A model generated the notes under the pieces. The model was given only the letters and a program-made list of their open reading frames with translations, did not search any database and had not been told where the DNA came from. Below, piece after piece: positions 36,617 through 45,585 of a stretch of 64,000 nucleotides of DNA. Position 1 is the stretch's first letter; every line of letters begins with the position of its first letter. The position numbers were made by a program, and so were the translations under genes. The DNA lies in assembly GCA_028280485.1 (NCBI GenBank), contig JANQLS010000148.1:81002-145001 (forward strand), read 5' to 3'. The DNA comes from Planctomycetota bacterium (lineage in GTDB: Bacteria; Planctomycetota; UBA8108; JACQVS01).

Positions 36617-38143
36617 TTATCGCTTTTGAGTCGATGGCTTCTTTCGTACGGAGGCTTGATTGCTGAGAGCCCCTGTTCGCTTCGCCCATTCCTCATAGAG
36701 TGAAGCCAACTTGGAAGCTCGTTCAGATTCAACTTGAATCAAGTTTTGGGTCTCCGTTCGATCGTTTGGAATATTGTAGAGTTCCCACTTCATACTTCTT
36801 TCCGCAACGAGCTTCCAGTCCCCCCAACGAACCGCGCGGTTTCCCTGGTATTCAAAAAATAAGGGGCGCTTTCGGTTAAGGGGCTTCCCCTCCAAGGCGG
36901 TTAAAAAGCTCTCGCCCTCTAAGGGTAAAATTTGCTTTCCATTAAACTTCTTTGGATAGGAAGCTTTAGCGAGTTCTAGAAGAGTAGGGAAAACATCGAT
37001 CAAATGTAGAGCCGAGCGATCTGTGGTTCCAGGATTTTTAATCCCCTTCGGCCAATGAGCGATCATCGGGGTGGAAATCCCTCCCTCGTGACTCCATTGT
37101 TTATAAAGTCGAAACGGAGTGTTACTCACATTCGCCCATTCACTGTTATAAGTTCTATAGGACTCTTTAGGCCCCGGGGGAAGATCGGGGGTACGATCAA
37201 ACTCATAGGGACAGCCACCATTATCAGAAAAAAATAAAATCAAAGTATTTTGATCCAACCCAGCCTTCATTAAATGTTGAGTTAGCCTTCCGATGTTCTG
37301 ATCCAATCGATCGACCATCGCAGCGTAAACGGCCATCAACAAATCTTCCTCGTCCTTTTGCTTTTCGGTTAAGGTATCCCATAAGGGGACGATGGCATCG
37401 CGAGGAGTCAAAGACCATTTTTTTGAAATGATTCCCAGCTTTTTCATGCGCTCAAATCGCTCCTGCCTCAGGGCATCCCAACCTTTTTTATATTTTCCAC
37501 GGTATTTCGCGATGTCTTCGGGTAATGCGTGAAGAGGAAAATGAGGAGCGTTATGAGCTAAATAGAGAAAGAAGGGTTTCTTCTTTGCATTCGCTTCATT
37601 GATAAACTCAATGGCATAGTCAGTAAAAGCATCGGTGGTATAAAAACCTTCTTTGGGAACCTTAAAGACTTCTCGATCTAAACGCATGAAATTTTCACCC
37701 GTAGCTCGATTCATACCGGTGAAAAAATTAACGGCTCCGTTCAGGAATCCAAAGTAGCGATCGAAGCCTCGATCGAGTGGGGTCTTACTCAGATGCCATT
37801 TTCCACTCATCAAGGTTCGATAACCCGAATCTTTTAGAACCTCTGCCATCGTAACGTGATTGGGGGTTTTTAAACTTTGCTGGGTTTGATGATGGTACAA
37901 GCCACTCAAGAGCGCAGCCCGAGTCTGAGTGCACTTCGCATTGTTATAAAACTGAGTAAATCGAATTCCTTCTTTGGCCAATCGGTCTAAATGGGGAGTT
38001 TGAATCTCACCTCCGTAACAACCGAGATCGGAATAGCCTAAATCATCGGCGACGATGACGATGATGTTGGGCTTGGGCTGGGCGAGGAGGATTAACGGAA
38101 GCCAAGCTAACGTGAACGCAACAATCCTGGTTAGAATACTCAT
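36617..38143 (-). CDS. sulfatase, arylsulfatase A type, with CTQTR active-site variant
   Basis: A 508-residue exported enzyme of sulfatase family S1, which hydrolyses sulfate esters, commonly of algal polysaccharides, in marine planctomycetes. Signal peptide 1-21. Metal site IVADDLGYSDLGCYGG (Asp33, Asp34). The formylglycine cysteine lies in NAKCTQTRAALLSG (Cys71). The usual CxPxR has proline at the third place; here it is Gln. Other family parts are present: GKWHLSKTP, NAPHFPLHA, LILFFSDNGG and the C-terminal WELYNIPNDRTETQNL. It is followed directly by the tandem array, and separated from the lactonase gene upstream by two palindromic repeats. The substrate is unknown. Confidence 0.9.
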   Translation of the reverse strand: MSILTRIVAFTLAWLPLILLAQPKPNIIVIVADDLGYSDLGCYGGEIQTPHLDRLAKEGIRFTQFYNNAKCTQTRAALLSGLYHHQTQQSLKTPNHVTMAEVLKDSGYRTLMSGKWHLSKTPLDRGFDRYFGFLNGAVNFFTGMNRATGENFMRLDREVFKVPKEGFYTTDAFTDYAIEFINEANAKKKPFFLYLAHNAPHFPLHALPEDIAKYRGKYKKGWDALRQERFERMKKLGIISKKWSLTPRDAIVPLWDTLTEKQKDEEDLLMAVYAAMVDRLDQNIGRLTQHLMKAGLDQNTLILFFSDNGGCPYEFDRTPDLPPGPKESYRTYNSEWANVSNTPFRLYKQWSHEGGISTPMIAHWPKGIKNPGTTDRSALHLIDVFPTLLELAKASYPKKFNGKQILPLEGESFLTALEGKPLNRKRPLFFEYQGNRAVRWGDWKLVAERSMKWELYNIPNDRTETQNLIQVESERASKLASLYEEWAKRTGALSNQASVRKKPSTQKR

Positions 38144-38275
38144 GCTGTTGGTGACTTTAAGATCAGAGAAGTGGTGAAATAAAGAAAGATGAGCTTAACG
38201 TATTCAATAAAAAAGCCACCCACAAGATGTCCGTTTAGAAACGTATCTGGGGTGGCAATAAAAGTTTGATTCACT

Positions 38276-38379
38276 CCTGTAGGGGCTGGTCTTGTACCAG
38301 CCTTATCCCCGGAACGACGTCGATTCAATCGTTCACGCAAGCTGAAGAAACGGGCGTCCACCAGGGACGCCCCTACAGG
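38276..38379. repeat. inverted pair of CCTGTAG-type hairpins
   Basis: Forward copy 38276-38302: CCTGTAGGGG, arm CTGGT, loop CTTGT, arm ACCAG. Reverse copy 38352-38379: CCTGTAGGGG, arm CGTCC, loop CTGGT, arm GGACG. Same flank and loop position as 10151-10262 but different arms. Confidence 0.75.
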
Positions 38380-38401
38380 CAAATGATGATCACGTTAAGA
38401 A

Positions 38402-39574
38402 TTACTTTAAAAACCGAATGCAGACGGGAGTTGGAACATCCGCTTTATATCCCGTGGGAGTCAAGGCACCCGTTTTTTGATCGATACTGAAAACGACGAT
38501 CGTATCGCTGCCCTGATTCTCGGCGAGTAAAAATTTACCGTTCGGGCTTAAAGCAAAGTTTCGAGGAGTGCGGCCTTGAGTGGATTCATGCTCGACAGGA
38601 GTTAACGTTCCACTTTTAGCATCGATTGAAAAAACGGCGATACTGTTGTGGCCTCGATTCGAACAGTAGAGAAACTTACCATTGGGGTGAGCGAGAATCT
38701 CAGCAGTCGAACCGCCACGAAAATCATGGGGTAAGGTTGAAATCGTTTCGATTTCACGAAGCTCACCCTTTTCTGCGTTGTACACAAAACTGGTGACACT
38801 GCAAGTCATCTCATTGTTGGTATAAGCAAACTTACCCGAGGGATGAAAAGTGAAATGACGAGGGCCGCCACCAGGCCTGACCTTGGCAGCTTTAAAGGTA
38901 TTCGGTTCAAGTTTACCTGTTTTGGAATCGAACTTATAAACCAAGACTTTGTCTAATCCCAAGTCGGCGACGAACGCATATTTATTCGCAGGATCTAAAT
39001 TGATCGAGTGAGCGTGGGGCCCCTTCTGACGGCGAGGATTGACGCTCGATCCCTCGTGCTGTTGAAAAGAGGTGATCTCTCCGAGAGAACCATCTTCCTT
39101 AATTCGAACGACACTACAGTTTCCCCCACCGTAATTAGCATTGAGAACAAACTTCCCCGTCGCATCGACATTGACATGACAAGGAGCTCCCCCACCGGTG
39201 ACCTGAGAATTGATCTTGATGAGCTTGTGAGTCTTGGGATCGATTTTAAATGCAACCAAGCCTCCACTCTTTTTACCATTAAAATTCGAGATCTCGCTTA
39301 CGGCGTAGAGAAATTTTTGGTTGGGATGAATAGCGAGAAACGAAGGTTGTTTCGCTTCAGCGGCTAATCCCAAATTCTTGATCTCTCCCGTTTTTTGGTT
39401 GAGCTCACAAAGATAAATCCCTTTGCTCTTCTTTCCGGTATAAGTTCCGACATAGAAGCGAACTGTATCTTTAGCTGCATTCAATCCAAGGGGATGGCCT
39501 TCCACCGACGAATTCGAAAGGAATAAAGCCAAAACACACAAGAGCAGAGGATAGAAGACTAATTGCTTTTTCAT
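38402..39574 (-). CDS. lactonase-type seven-bladed beta-propeller (6-phosphogluconolactonase-like), exported
   Basis: A 390-residue protein of the lactonase/YbhE propeller family. Repeating blades contain GTYTGKKSKGIYL, LAIHPNQKFLYAVSE, LNANYGGGNCSV, GPHAHSINLDPANKYAFVADLGLD, GGGPRHFTFHPSGKFAY, and LSPNGKFLLAENQGSD. Family members of this sequence type hydrolyse sugar lactones; exported planctomycete copies have no proven substrate. The signal peptide (KKQLVFYPLLLCVLALFLSN) sends it to the periplasm. The ATG at 39572-39574 is preferred to the GTG just before it; AAGGA lies nine bases upstream. It starts 12 bases after the PQQ-propeller stop, so the two are cotranscribed. Confidence 0.86.
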   Translation of the reverse strand: MKKQLVFYPLLLCVLALFLSNSSVEGHPLGLNAAKDTVRFYVGTYTGKKSKGIYLCELNQKTGEIKNLGLAAEAKQPSFLAIHPNQKFLYAVSEISNFNGKKSGGLVAFKIDPKTHKLIKINSQVTGGGAPCHVNVDATGKFVLNANYGGGNCSVVRIKEDGSLGEITSFQQHEGSSVNPRRQKGPHAHSINLDPANKYAFVADLGLDKVLVYKFDSKTGKLEPNTFKAAKVRPGGGPRHFTFHPSGKFAYTNNEMTCSVTSFVYNAEKGELREIETISTLPHDFRGGSTAEILAHPNGKFLYCSNRGHNSIAVFSIDAKSGTLTPVEHESTQGRTPRNFALSPNGKFLLAENQGSDTIVVFSIDQKTGALTPTGYKADVPTPVCIRFLK

Positions 39575-39586
39575 CACTGGAAATCC

Positions 39587-40834
39587 TTATTTCTTGCCGA
39601 TGCAGTAAAGGTGTTCATAAGTTTTGATGAGGATTTTTCCGTCGACGAGAACTGGACTCGCCAAAGTGTATTCGGGAATTTTATTCGTAGAGAGAAGCTT
39701 ATACTTATCTCCCTGGGCTAAGACATAAGTCGTGCCATCTTCTCGAACCACGTAGATTTTTCCGTCAGCCAAAATAGGGGAAGCACTGAATCCAGCTCTA
39801 CCTTTAGCGATGTGTTTTTTCCAAATTTGATCACCGGTTTTATCGTTGAAGCAGGCGATCGTTCCCTTATCCGTTAAGACGTAAACGCGTCCATCTTTAG
39901 CAGCAGGAGTGGGAACATCGGCAGAGACTTTCTTGATCGACTCGACGTGAGACTTTGTTACGTCTCCCTTTCCCCCCATTTTAATGACGGTCAGTGTATC
40001 TCCACGAGCGTAGGGAGCCCAAACTTTATTCTTCGTGACAACGGGAGAGGCGATCGAGCGAAAGTATTTGTTTTGCCCGGGATTCATATCCCCCACACGC
40101 CAAAGTTCTTTTCCATCCGAGGCTTGATGGGCCGTTACGTGATCCGCACCTAAGACCACCAAGGTTTGCTGACCATCTTTTTCAACAACGACTGGAGTCG
40201 AATAACTTTGTGCCGCTTCAGAGGGAGCCCCTAAATCACGGTCTTGCTTCCAAGCTTCCTTTCCTGATTTCTTGTCGAAAGCAACCAAGAAGGAGGGACC
40301 GGAATGCATGACCGCTACGACGACATGTTTTTTCGTAAGAACGGGTGAAGTTCCCAAGTCCCACCAAAGAGTGTCTTCGCCGTATTCCTTTTGAAGATTT
40401 TTCTTCCACGCGACATCGCCACCGTGAGTCAATGCAACCAACTCTCCGCTTTTGTAATAAACATAAACATGTTGGGCGTCGACTGCAGGAGAAGGATTAC
40501 AACCGCTTCCTTTACGGTGCTTCCCTTTGCGTTCTTTAGCGAAAGTTTTTTTCCAGAGTTCTTTACCTTTGAGATTAAGGCAAAGAATCGAGTTCTTTCC
40601 ATTGATGTTGGAAGTAACAAAGACTTTGTCGCCCCAAACTGCGGGCGTCGAACCACTACCTGAGGGAAGGCTGTACTTCCAGAGTACATTCTTTGAATTG
40701 TCCCATGATTTGACGTAACCCTTACCGCTGGCCGTGCCATCAGAATTGGGGCCTCTCCAACCCGGCCAATTATCAGCTTGAAGAGTATTGAAAGTCAGTA
40801 CAACGGCCGAAAGCAAAAGAGCTCTCTTCAACAT
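39587..40834 (-). CDS. exported PQQ-like beta-propeller protein
   Basis: A 415-residue periplasmic protein made of PQQ/BamB-type propeller blades (WPGWRGPNSDG at the start, then repeated A-x-D-G-x-x-x-W motifs such as LNLKGKELWKKTF, DKKSGKEAWKQD, ASDGKELWRVG, NDKTGDQIWKKH). Such proteins are abundant in planctomycetes; without catalytic residues they are taken as binding or scaffold proteins rather than quinoprotein dehydrogenases. The start chosen is the ATG at 40832-40834, six bases after GGAG, giving the signal peptide MLKRALLLSAVVLTFNTLQA. The open frame continues 72 codons upstream, but that part is translated repeat DNA. First gene of an operon with the lactonase. Confidence 0.85.
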   Translation of the reverse strand: MLKRALLLSAVVLTFNTLQADNWPGWRGPNSDGTASGKGYVKSWDNSKNVLWKYSLPSGSGSTPAVWGDKVFVTSNINGKNSILCLNLKGKELWKKTFAKERKGKHRKGSGCNPSPAVDAQHVYVYYKSGELVALTHGGDVAWKKNLQKEYGEDTLWWDLGTSPVLTKKHVVVAVMHSGPSFLVAFDKKSGKEAWKQDRDLGAPSEAAQSYSTPVVVEKDGQQTLVVLGADHVTAHQASDGKELWRVGDMNPGQNKYFRSIASPVVTKNKVWAPYARGDTLTVIKMGGKGDVTKSHVESIKKVSADVPTPAAKDGRVYVLTDKGTIACFNDKTGDQIWKKHIAKGRAGFSASPILADGKIYVVREDGTTYVLAQGDKYKLLSTNKIPEYTLASPVLVDGKILIKTYEHLYCIGKK

Positions 40835-40864
40835 GTCCATCTCCAATTTCTCATAAAAAATGAC

Positions 40865-41041
40865 GTAGCCCCATTCGAATGAATTTGGGGGAAGGAAAGA
40901 TTGTGCGCCTCCTCCCCCATCTCGGGTGAGATGGGCTACATGGATTGCATTTTCCGAATCGTAAGCAGAAGCCAAATTCGCCAGAATTTGGGAGAGGGAA
41001 ACTTGAAGTTCCCCTCCCAAAGCTCTAGCGAGATTGGCTAC
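40865..41041. repeat. cluster of four GTAG-type hairpins
   Basis: Forward 40865-40890 (GTAGCC, CCATTC, GAAT, GAATTTGG); reverse 40914-40939 (arms CCCATCTC/GAGATGGG, ending GGCTAC); forward relic 40967-40993 (GCCAAATTCGCCAGAATTTG, foot degenerate); reverse 41012-41041 (ending GATTGGCTAC). They fill the gap between the barrel protein and the PQQ-propeller gene. Confidence 0.65.
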
Positions 41042-41093
41042 GTTCATCATCCCTGAAAATTGGAAGGAATTTGTTAGAAATTCGGACCTGGAA

Positions 41094-42137
41094 TCACCAG
41101 GAGAACTGCCAACCGACCGTCATTCTCCAAGATGTACTCAACTGAGGGCCATCGAGCTTCTCATAGACTGGAAATCCCGCCTCTAAGGCAATGCGATTTC
41201 CCTTCAGAGTGCCATCAGGAACCCAAATATTCACTCCAAACAGGAGGTCAATACGCTCGCCGGCGCGCCTATCGGGATCCGCGGTCGGCACCATCATGGG
41301 ATTCAAGGAACGAAACGCTCCCCGGATATTGCCCCATTTCAGAGCTTCAACGCGTAACGATCCACTCAACCAACTCAAAAAGCGGTAAGCTCCCCAAGCC
41401 GTCAACGAATACTGATCTCCCAGGCGATAGCCGTTGTTGTTTCTACCGATTCTGAATGTCTCAATTGTCTGAGCCCCCCAAGAGACTTTCTCAGCCTGCC
41501 CTTGGTAGGTAAGACCGGGCATCAAATCAAAAGTTCCTGATCCCAATTGCATGGGGTAGGGAAGACGAGCATTCCTCATGGCGGGAGTGTCATCGCGTTC
41601 ATCGATCGAACCCGTGGGCAAGCTTAAGCCAGCGTTGAAGTGAAGGCTGTGAGGACCTGAAAGCTTTAAGGGTCTCAAAAGGGCGCTGAGTTTGATATCT
41701 CCTAGGCCATCGGTATCGGTATGAAACTTAGCTCCCATTCGGGTTTGGTGATTCATCGATTTCCTGAGATAAGGAATCATGCCCATGATGGTGATCTCAT
41801 CCGTGGGTGCGTACATCCCCCCGAACATGTGCATCTCCATTGTCATATCTAAGGGAGCGACCATAAAGGCATTTAAAACATCACCACGACCTTGAGAACT
41901 CGTTCCACTTCGATTCTCTCTCATGTCCATAAACATGTAGCGATAAGAGAGCATAAACTCACCCGCATTGTGAGCGTGGTCCCCCATCACTCCGATAGGT
42001 GCGTGACTATCGGGACGACCTGCCACAAGACCACCGTGAGAATGTGCTTCACTGGTAGCAACAACTTCATCGGCAGTGACCGTAAAGGGAACCATCAAAC
42101 AAGGGATAAAAAATAAAAGTAAGGTTTTACGAATCAT
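41094..42137 (-). CDS. outer-membrane beta-barrel protein, MetA/transporter-like, His/Met-rich N-terminus
   Basis: A 347-residue protein with a signal peptide (about 1-22) and alternating beta-strands ending in aromatic FSW, as in outer-membrane barrels. The pattern APIGVMGDHAHNAGEFMLSY followed by RYMFMDM is typical of proteins annotated as phenol-degradation MetA-type transporters. The first 120 residues are rich in His and Met (SEAHSHGG, GDHAHN, MTMEMHMFGGM), suggesting contact with copper or another soft metal. The next gene upstream encodes a cysteine-rich protein, which supports a metal theme. No function is proven. Confidence 0.75.
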   Translation of the reverse strand: MIRKTLLLFFIPCLMVPFTVTADEVVATSEAHSHGGLVAGRPDSHAPIGVMGDHAHNAGEFMLSYRYMFMDMRENRSGTSSQGRGDVLNAFMVAPLDMTMEMHMFGGMYAPTDEITIMGMIPYLRKSMNHQTRMGAKFHTDTDGLGDIKLSALLRPLKLSGPHSLHFNAGLSLPTGSIDERDDTPAMRNARLPYPMQLGSGTFDLMPGLTYQGQAEKVSWGAQTIETFRIGRNNNGYRLGDQYSLTAWGAYRFLSWLSGSLRVEALKWGNIRGAFRSLNPMMVPTADPDRRAGERIDLLFGVNIWVPDGTLKGNRIALEAGFPVYEKLDGPQLSTSWRMTVGWQFSW

Positions 42138-42281
42138 GATTGTTCCTAAATTTCATTCAAAAGACATTCTGAATTGAAACCACTCTCAAGAGTTAGCTTC
42201 AACAGAAACTCGAGACACAATTCCACCACGAAACAGACACGAAATCGTTTCTGGGTTTCTGATGGAATATCCAATTCTTAT

Positions 42282-42722
42282 TTAAACGCTGAATTGGAAC
42301 TTAGGAACTTTGTCGGGTTGATCTCCGAGGTGGGAAACAAGCGTGAGATCCTGAAGCGTGAAGGGTTCAGGATTGAGCGTAGGAAGGAGAACCTCAGTGG
42401 ATTCTAAAACTATTTTTATCGTAATTTTAGTAACACTCAACCCCGACTGATGAGGCTGAGAATCACAAGGACAATTTAACTGACACAGCTGAGCTTGAGA
42501 ACGCCCGGGTCTTCGGGATGAGACTTTACTGTTACACTGACAGGAAGAACAACAAGAAGAGGCAAGCGAGCTACAACAGCAAGAGCCCACCGGCTGAGCT
42601 GATTCCTCAACTGCTCGACCACCTTCTTGGGAATGATTCACCAGCACCATCGCAAAGGAACTGATGAACTCAGAAATGAGAAAGATGAGTGCAATTATGA
42701 AAAGTAGAAAGCTTCGACTCAT
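42282..42722 (-). CDS. small membrane-anchored cysteine-rich protein
   Basis: A 146-residue protein that I do not recognise. An N-terminal hydrophobic helix (SFLLFIIALIFLISEFISSF) is followed by a cysteine cluster, GSCCCSSLASSCCSSCQCNS, then CQLNCPCDSQPHQ, about 12 Cys in 50 residues, and a Cys-free tail of beta-type character. Such clusters bind copper, zinc or iron-sulfur groups or form disulfides. The ATG at 42722 follows AGGTG; a GTG four codons earlier is possible. It is on the same strand, 144 bases upstream of the His/Met-rich barrel gene, and likely cotranscribed with it. Confidence 0.6.
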   Translation of the reverse strand: MSRSFLLFIIALIFLISEFISSFAMVLVNHSQEGGRAVEESAQPVGSCCCSSLASSCCSSCQCNSKVSSRRPGRSQAQLCQLNCPCDSQPHQSGLSVTKITIKIVLESTEVLLPTLNPEPFTLQDLTLVSHLGDQPDKVPKFQFSV

Positions 42723-42769
42723 TTCAGTTAACACCTAGGAACTAAGCCTGCTTGGGATCAAGCAGGCCG

Positions 42770-42850
42770 CAAACGTGGGCTTGCAGAGCCTACGTTTAGC
42801 GGAGTGAAGCCCGCAGCCCGTAGGCTATGCCAAAGACATAGCGAAGATTT
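42770..42850. repeat. palindromic repeats in a short gap
   Basis: Two hairpins lie between the cysteine-rich gene and the sulfatase gene: AAACGTGGGCTTGCAGAGCC then TACGTTT, and CTATGCCAAAGACATAG. They resemble other dispersed palindromes here but do not have a clear GTAG foot in the right place. Confidence 0.4.
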
Positions 42851-42872
42851 GCTGGAACGGTTGAGGTTCATG

Positions 42873-44270
42873 CTATTCATTCAAGAAGACTTTAAACTCA
42901 GGTAAGGTCTTGAAGATCTTTTGAAAGGCTTCACGTGCTTTTTCACCATCAGAACCTGCTTTTCCCTTAAGAATGTTAGATTTCTCGTAGAAATCTTTAG
43001 ATACGTCAAAAAAGCGACCATCTTCAAACAATTTGAATCTTTGATTCCGGATATAACGGCCCAATTTCTTTTGGTTTTTGAGCGCATTCGCTTTCTTTAG
43101 TGCTACTTTTAGTTTCTTCTCATTCTTAGGTCGCTTGGGAGGGCGAGGATTATAGTGACAAAGAGTCCACTCCCGTTTTCCCAGGGTGTTCTCCGTTAAT
43201 ACGGAAAGGAAGCTGAAACCATCGCAAGGAATTTTCTTATCAATAGAAGCCTTTGCCACATCAGCAAAGGTTGGAAGGAAATCGGAAAAGTTCACCAGCG
43301 CATCCGAAACGTGAGGCTTCTTAATTCCATTCGGCCAACTGACAACCAGAGGCACGTGATCTCCAGGATCCGTCATAAAGGCTTTCCCTCCCTGAATGGG
43401 GCGCCCCTTCAACTGACTCGAAATGTTGATCGCATTACCGTTATCTCCGGTAAAGAGAAGAATGGTGTTATCGCGAACTCCCAAATCTTTAAGTTTCTTA
43501 TCGATCCTACCCACGATCTTATCGCAGTAAGCGACCATGTCGGGGAAATACTCGACTCCCCCTTTACGACCATCATATTTTCCTAAGCGCTCTCGGCTCC
43601 CCCCCGGTTTAGAATCGGGTGTGGGCACAAAAGGCCAATGAACTAAAGCCATCGGAAAGTAAACAAAAAAGGGCTTATCGTTTTTCTCAGTGATGAAGTC
43701 GACGATAAAATCAGCGAAGACATCCGGGCCGAATCGATCTTTAATTTTCTCAGTCATCTCAACCGAATCCTGAACGATGATCGGCTCCCAAAAACGACTC
43801 CCACGACCTTTTAAGTGCCACAAGCAGTGACGGTCGAAACCAAATTTTTTAACCGACTCTGAATCGCCTCCCAATTGCCATTTACCGGCGATCGCCGTAC
43901 GGTATCCTGCTTCTTTGAGAACGTGCCCAAAAGTTCTCTGACCGGGCTCTAAGAGACCAAACTTCACGTAATTTCGATAATTGTATTGCCCCGTCATGAT
44001 TTGCACTCGTGAAGGAGTACATAGAGGTTGAGAGTAACAATGACGGAAACGAACGCCCGATTTTGCTAATCGATCGAGATGAGGTGTTTGGTAAGGACTT
44101 CCCCCATTACTTGAAAGGCACTCATAGCCCATGTCATCCGCCATAATCAAAATGATATTGGGACGATCTTCGGCCGAAGCAGAAGCAACCGTAAATGGAA
44201 TCAACAAAAAGAGCGAATGAAGTAAAGTAAACGTTCTTCGTGCTAAGGTAGGCTTTTGGGATTCAAACAT
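42873..44270 (-). CDS. sulfatase with canonical CTPSR active site
   Basis: A 465-residue exported sulfatase of family S1. The formylglycine motif is QPLCTPSRVQIMTGQ (Cys84 from the chosen start), with metal-binding IMADDMGYECLSSNGG, GKWQLGG, LFTGDNGN and GKAFMTDPGDHVPLVV. The last 90 residues are lysine-rich (PPKRPKNEKKLKVALKKANA), unusual beside other sulfatases. An anaerobic-type or FGE-type maturase must act on it; none is in the window. Start: ATG at 44268-44270 after AGGA (six bases); an ATG five codons upstream also has AGGA. The signal peptide covers LHSLFLLIPFTVASASA. Second sulfatase within 8 kb, so both may act on a common sulfated glycan, though sequence does not prove it. Confidence 0.9.
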   Translation of the reverse strand: MFESQKPTLARRTFTLLHSLFLLIPFTVASASAEDRPNIILIMADDMGYECLSSNGGSPYQTPHLDRLAKSGVRFRHCYSQPLCTPSRVQIMTGQYNYRNYVKFGLLEPGQRTFGHVLKEAGYRTAIAGKWQLGGDSESVKKFGFDRHCLWHLKGRGSRFWEPIIVQDSVEMTEKIKDRFGPDVFADFIVDFITEKNDKPFFVYFPMALVHWPFVPTPDSKPGGSRERLGKYDGRKGGVEYFPDMVAYCDKIVGRIDKKLKDLGVRDNTILLFTGDNGNAINISSQLKGRPIQGGKAFMTDPGDHVPLVVSWPNGIKKPHVSDALVNFSDFLPTFADVAKASIDKKIPCDGFSFLSVLTENTLGKREWTLCHYNPRPPKRPKNEKKLKVALKKANALKNQKKLGRYIRNQRFKLFEDGRFFDVSKDFYEKSNILKGKAGSDGEKAREAFQKIFKTLPEFKVFLNE

Positions 44271-44471
44271 TTTAGTCCTATTCATAAAACCAAATCCTGA
44301 AACAATGAACTTAAGGATGGGGCTTCTCAATCTTGAATCAAATTTGCAGAGTTGAATTTAGGGAGTTGTATTTGTGAGAATACCTCCCCAGTAGGAACCT
44401 TTTATTCTAATCAATTTCAAGGTAGAGATTCACACGAAAAGTGAATTCCTCTACGGTTTTAGGACGCAGAC

Positions 44472-45209
44472 ATGAAAAATATTCTTAGAGATCGAGTCGC
44501 ACTCATCACCGGAGCCAGTCGAGGCATCGGGAAGGAAATTGCATTAGCTTACGCAGCAGAGGGCGCAAAGGTCGCCATCAACTACCATCGACAAGAAAGC
44601 CAAGCTCGAGAAATTTTGAGTGAAATTGAGCAATCGGGAGGAACGGGAATCGTCGTACAAGCTGACGTATCGAGCTCAGAAGAAGCCCTTCAGTTAGTCG
44701 AGAAAACTCGAAATGAACTAGGTCCCATCGAAGTTTTAGTTAATAACGCGGGTATCACCCATCCTCAAAAAATTGAAGACCTTACAGTGGAGGATTGGGA
44801 CTTAGTGATGAACGTCAACTTGAGATCGATGTTCGTTATCACTCAAGCTGTTCTTCCCGATATGCGAAAGGCGAAATTTGGAAGAATTATCAACCTCTCA
44901 TCTGTAGCCGCTCAATTAGGTGGCGTGGTTGGCCCTCACTACGCAGCGAGTAAAGCTGGAGCTATCGGATTGACTCACTCTTACGCCCATCTTCTTTGCA
45001 AAGAAGGCATCACTTCAAATGCTATCGCTCCCGCCCTCATTTATACCGACATGGTTTCGAGTAATCCGAATGCCGCAAAAGAACTGATTCCATTGGGTCG
45101 ATTCGGCGATGTTAAAGAAGTATCCGACATCGCTGTTTTATTAGCGACTAATGGTTATATCAATGGTCAAACCATCAATGTCAACGGTGGCTGGTATATG
45201 AGTTCTTAA
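44472..45209 (+). CDS. short-chain dehydrogenase/reductase, FabG-like
   Basis: A 245-residue cytoplasmic NAD(P)H-dependent oxidoreductase of classical SDR type. Cofactor motif GASRGIG (14-20), structural NNAG (91-94), Asn114 in NVNLRS, and the catalytic Ser143/144, Tyr157 and Lys161 (YAASK). The length and the C-terminal GQTINVNGGWYMSS agree with 3-oxoacyl-ACP reductases, which reduce beta-keto thioesters in fatty acid or polyester synthesis. Many relatives act on sugars or steroids, and no fatty acid gene is nearby, so the specific substrate is open. It is divergent from the sulfatase gene and monocistronic. Confidence 0.85.
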   Translation: MKNILRDRVALITGASRGIGKEIALAYAAEGAKVAINYHRQESQAREILSEIEQSGGTGIVVQADVSSSEEALQLVEKTRNELGPIEVLVNNAGITHPQKIEDLTVEDWDLVMNVNLRSMFVITQAVLPDMRKAKFGRIINLSSVAAQLGGVVGPHYAASKAGAIGLTHSYAHLLCKEGITSNAIAPALIYTDMVSSNPNAAKELIPLGRFGDVKEVSDIAVLLATNGYINGQTINVNGGWYMSS

Positions 45210-45585
45210 TCGATATTTAACAGGTGATTTTTATTATGAGGTTTCACTTATTTAAAATTGTTTTTCTCAAAGTGTAGTTTTTCCCAATCCATTCATCTCG
45301 CTGAAATATTTCACACTTCTTCCCCTAAAGGTGAACTTATTCGCAGCATCAATTTCAATGAAATCCATTTGATACCTCAGCCTGTTCTTGAGTCGTCAAC
45401 TTTCAAACTCCCGTCTTTAAAACCTTCATCTTAAAAACCATTTAAAATAAGGTTTTAAAAAACGATAACTGAAAGTTTTAGCTTGATTTGATTGTAAATA
45501 AATATTGAATAGTTCAATTCAACCGAGCATGAAACGTGCTCAACTTGATAAACGAAAATCTCGCCACGCCCTCTAAGGAGTTTGC
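45210..45585. other. gap with an 11-bp inverted repeat upstream of the XRE gene
   Basis: TTTAAAACCTT (45416-45426) and AAGGTTTTAAA (45449-45459) pair perfectly, about 130 bases before the XRE start. It could be an operator or a weak terminator; no T run follows. Nothing else is seen. Confidence 0.4.

Noticed and set aside
40841..41050. An N-terminal extension of 72 codons on the PQQ-propeller protein
   Set aside because: The segment is the translation of GTAG-type palindromes; a good ribosome site and signal peptide begin at 40834.
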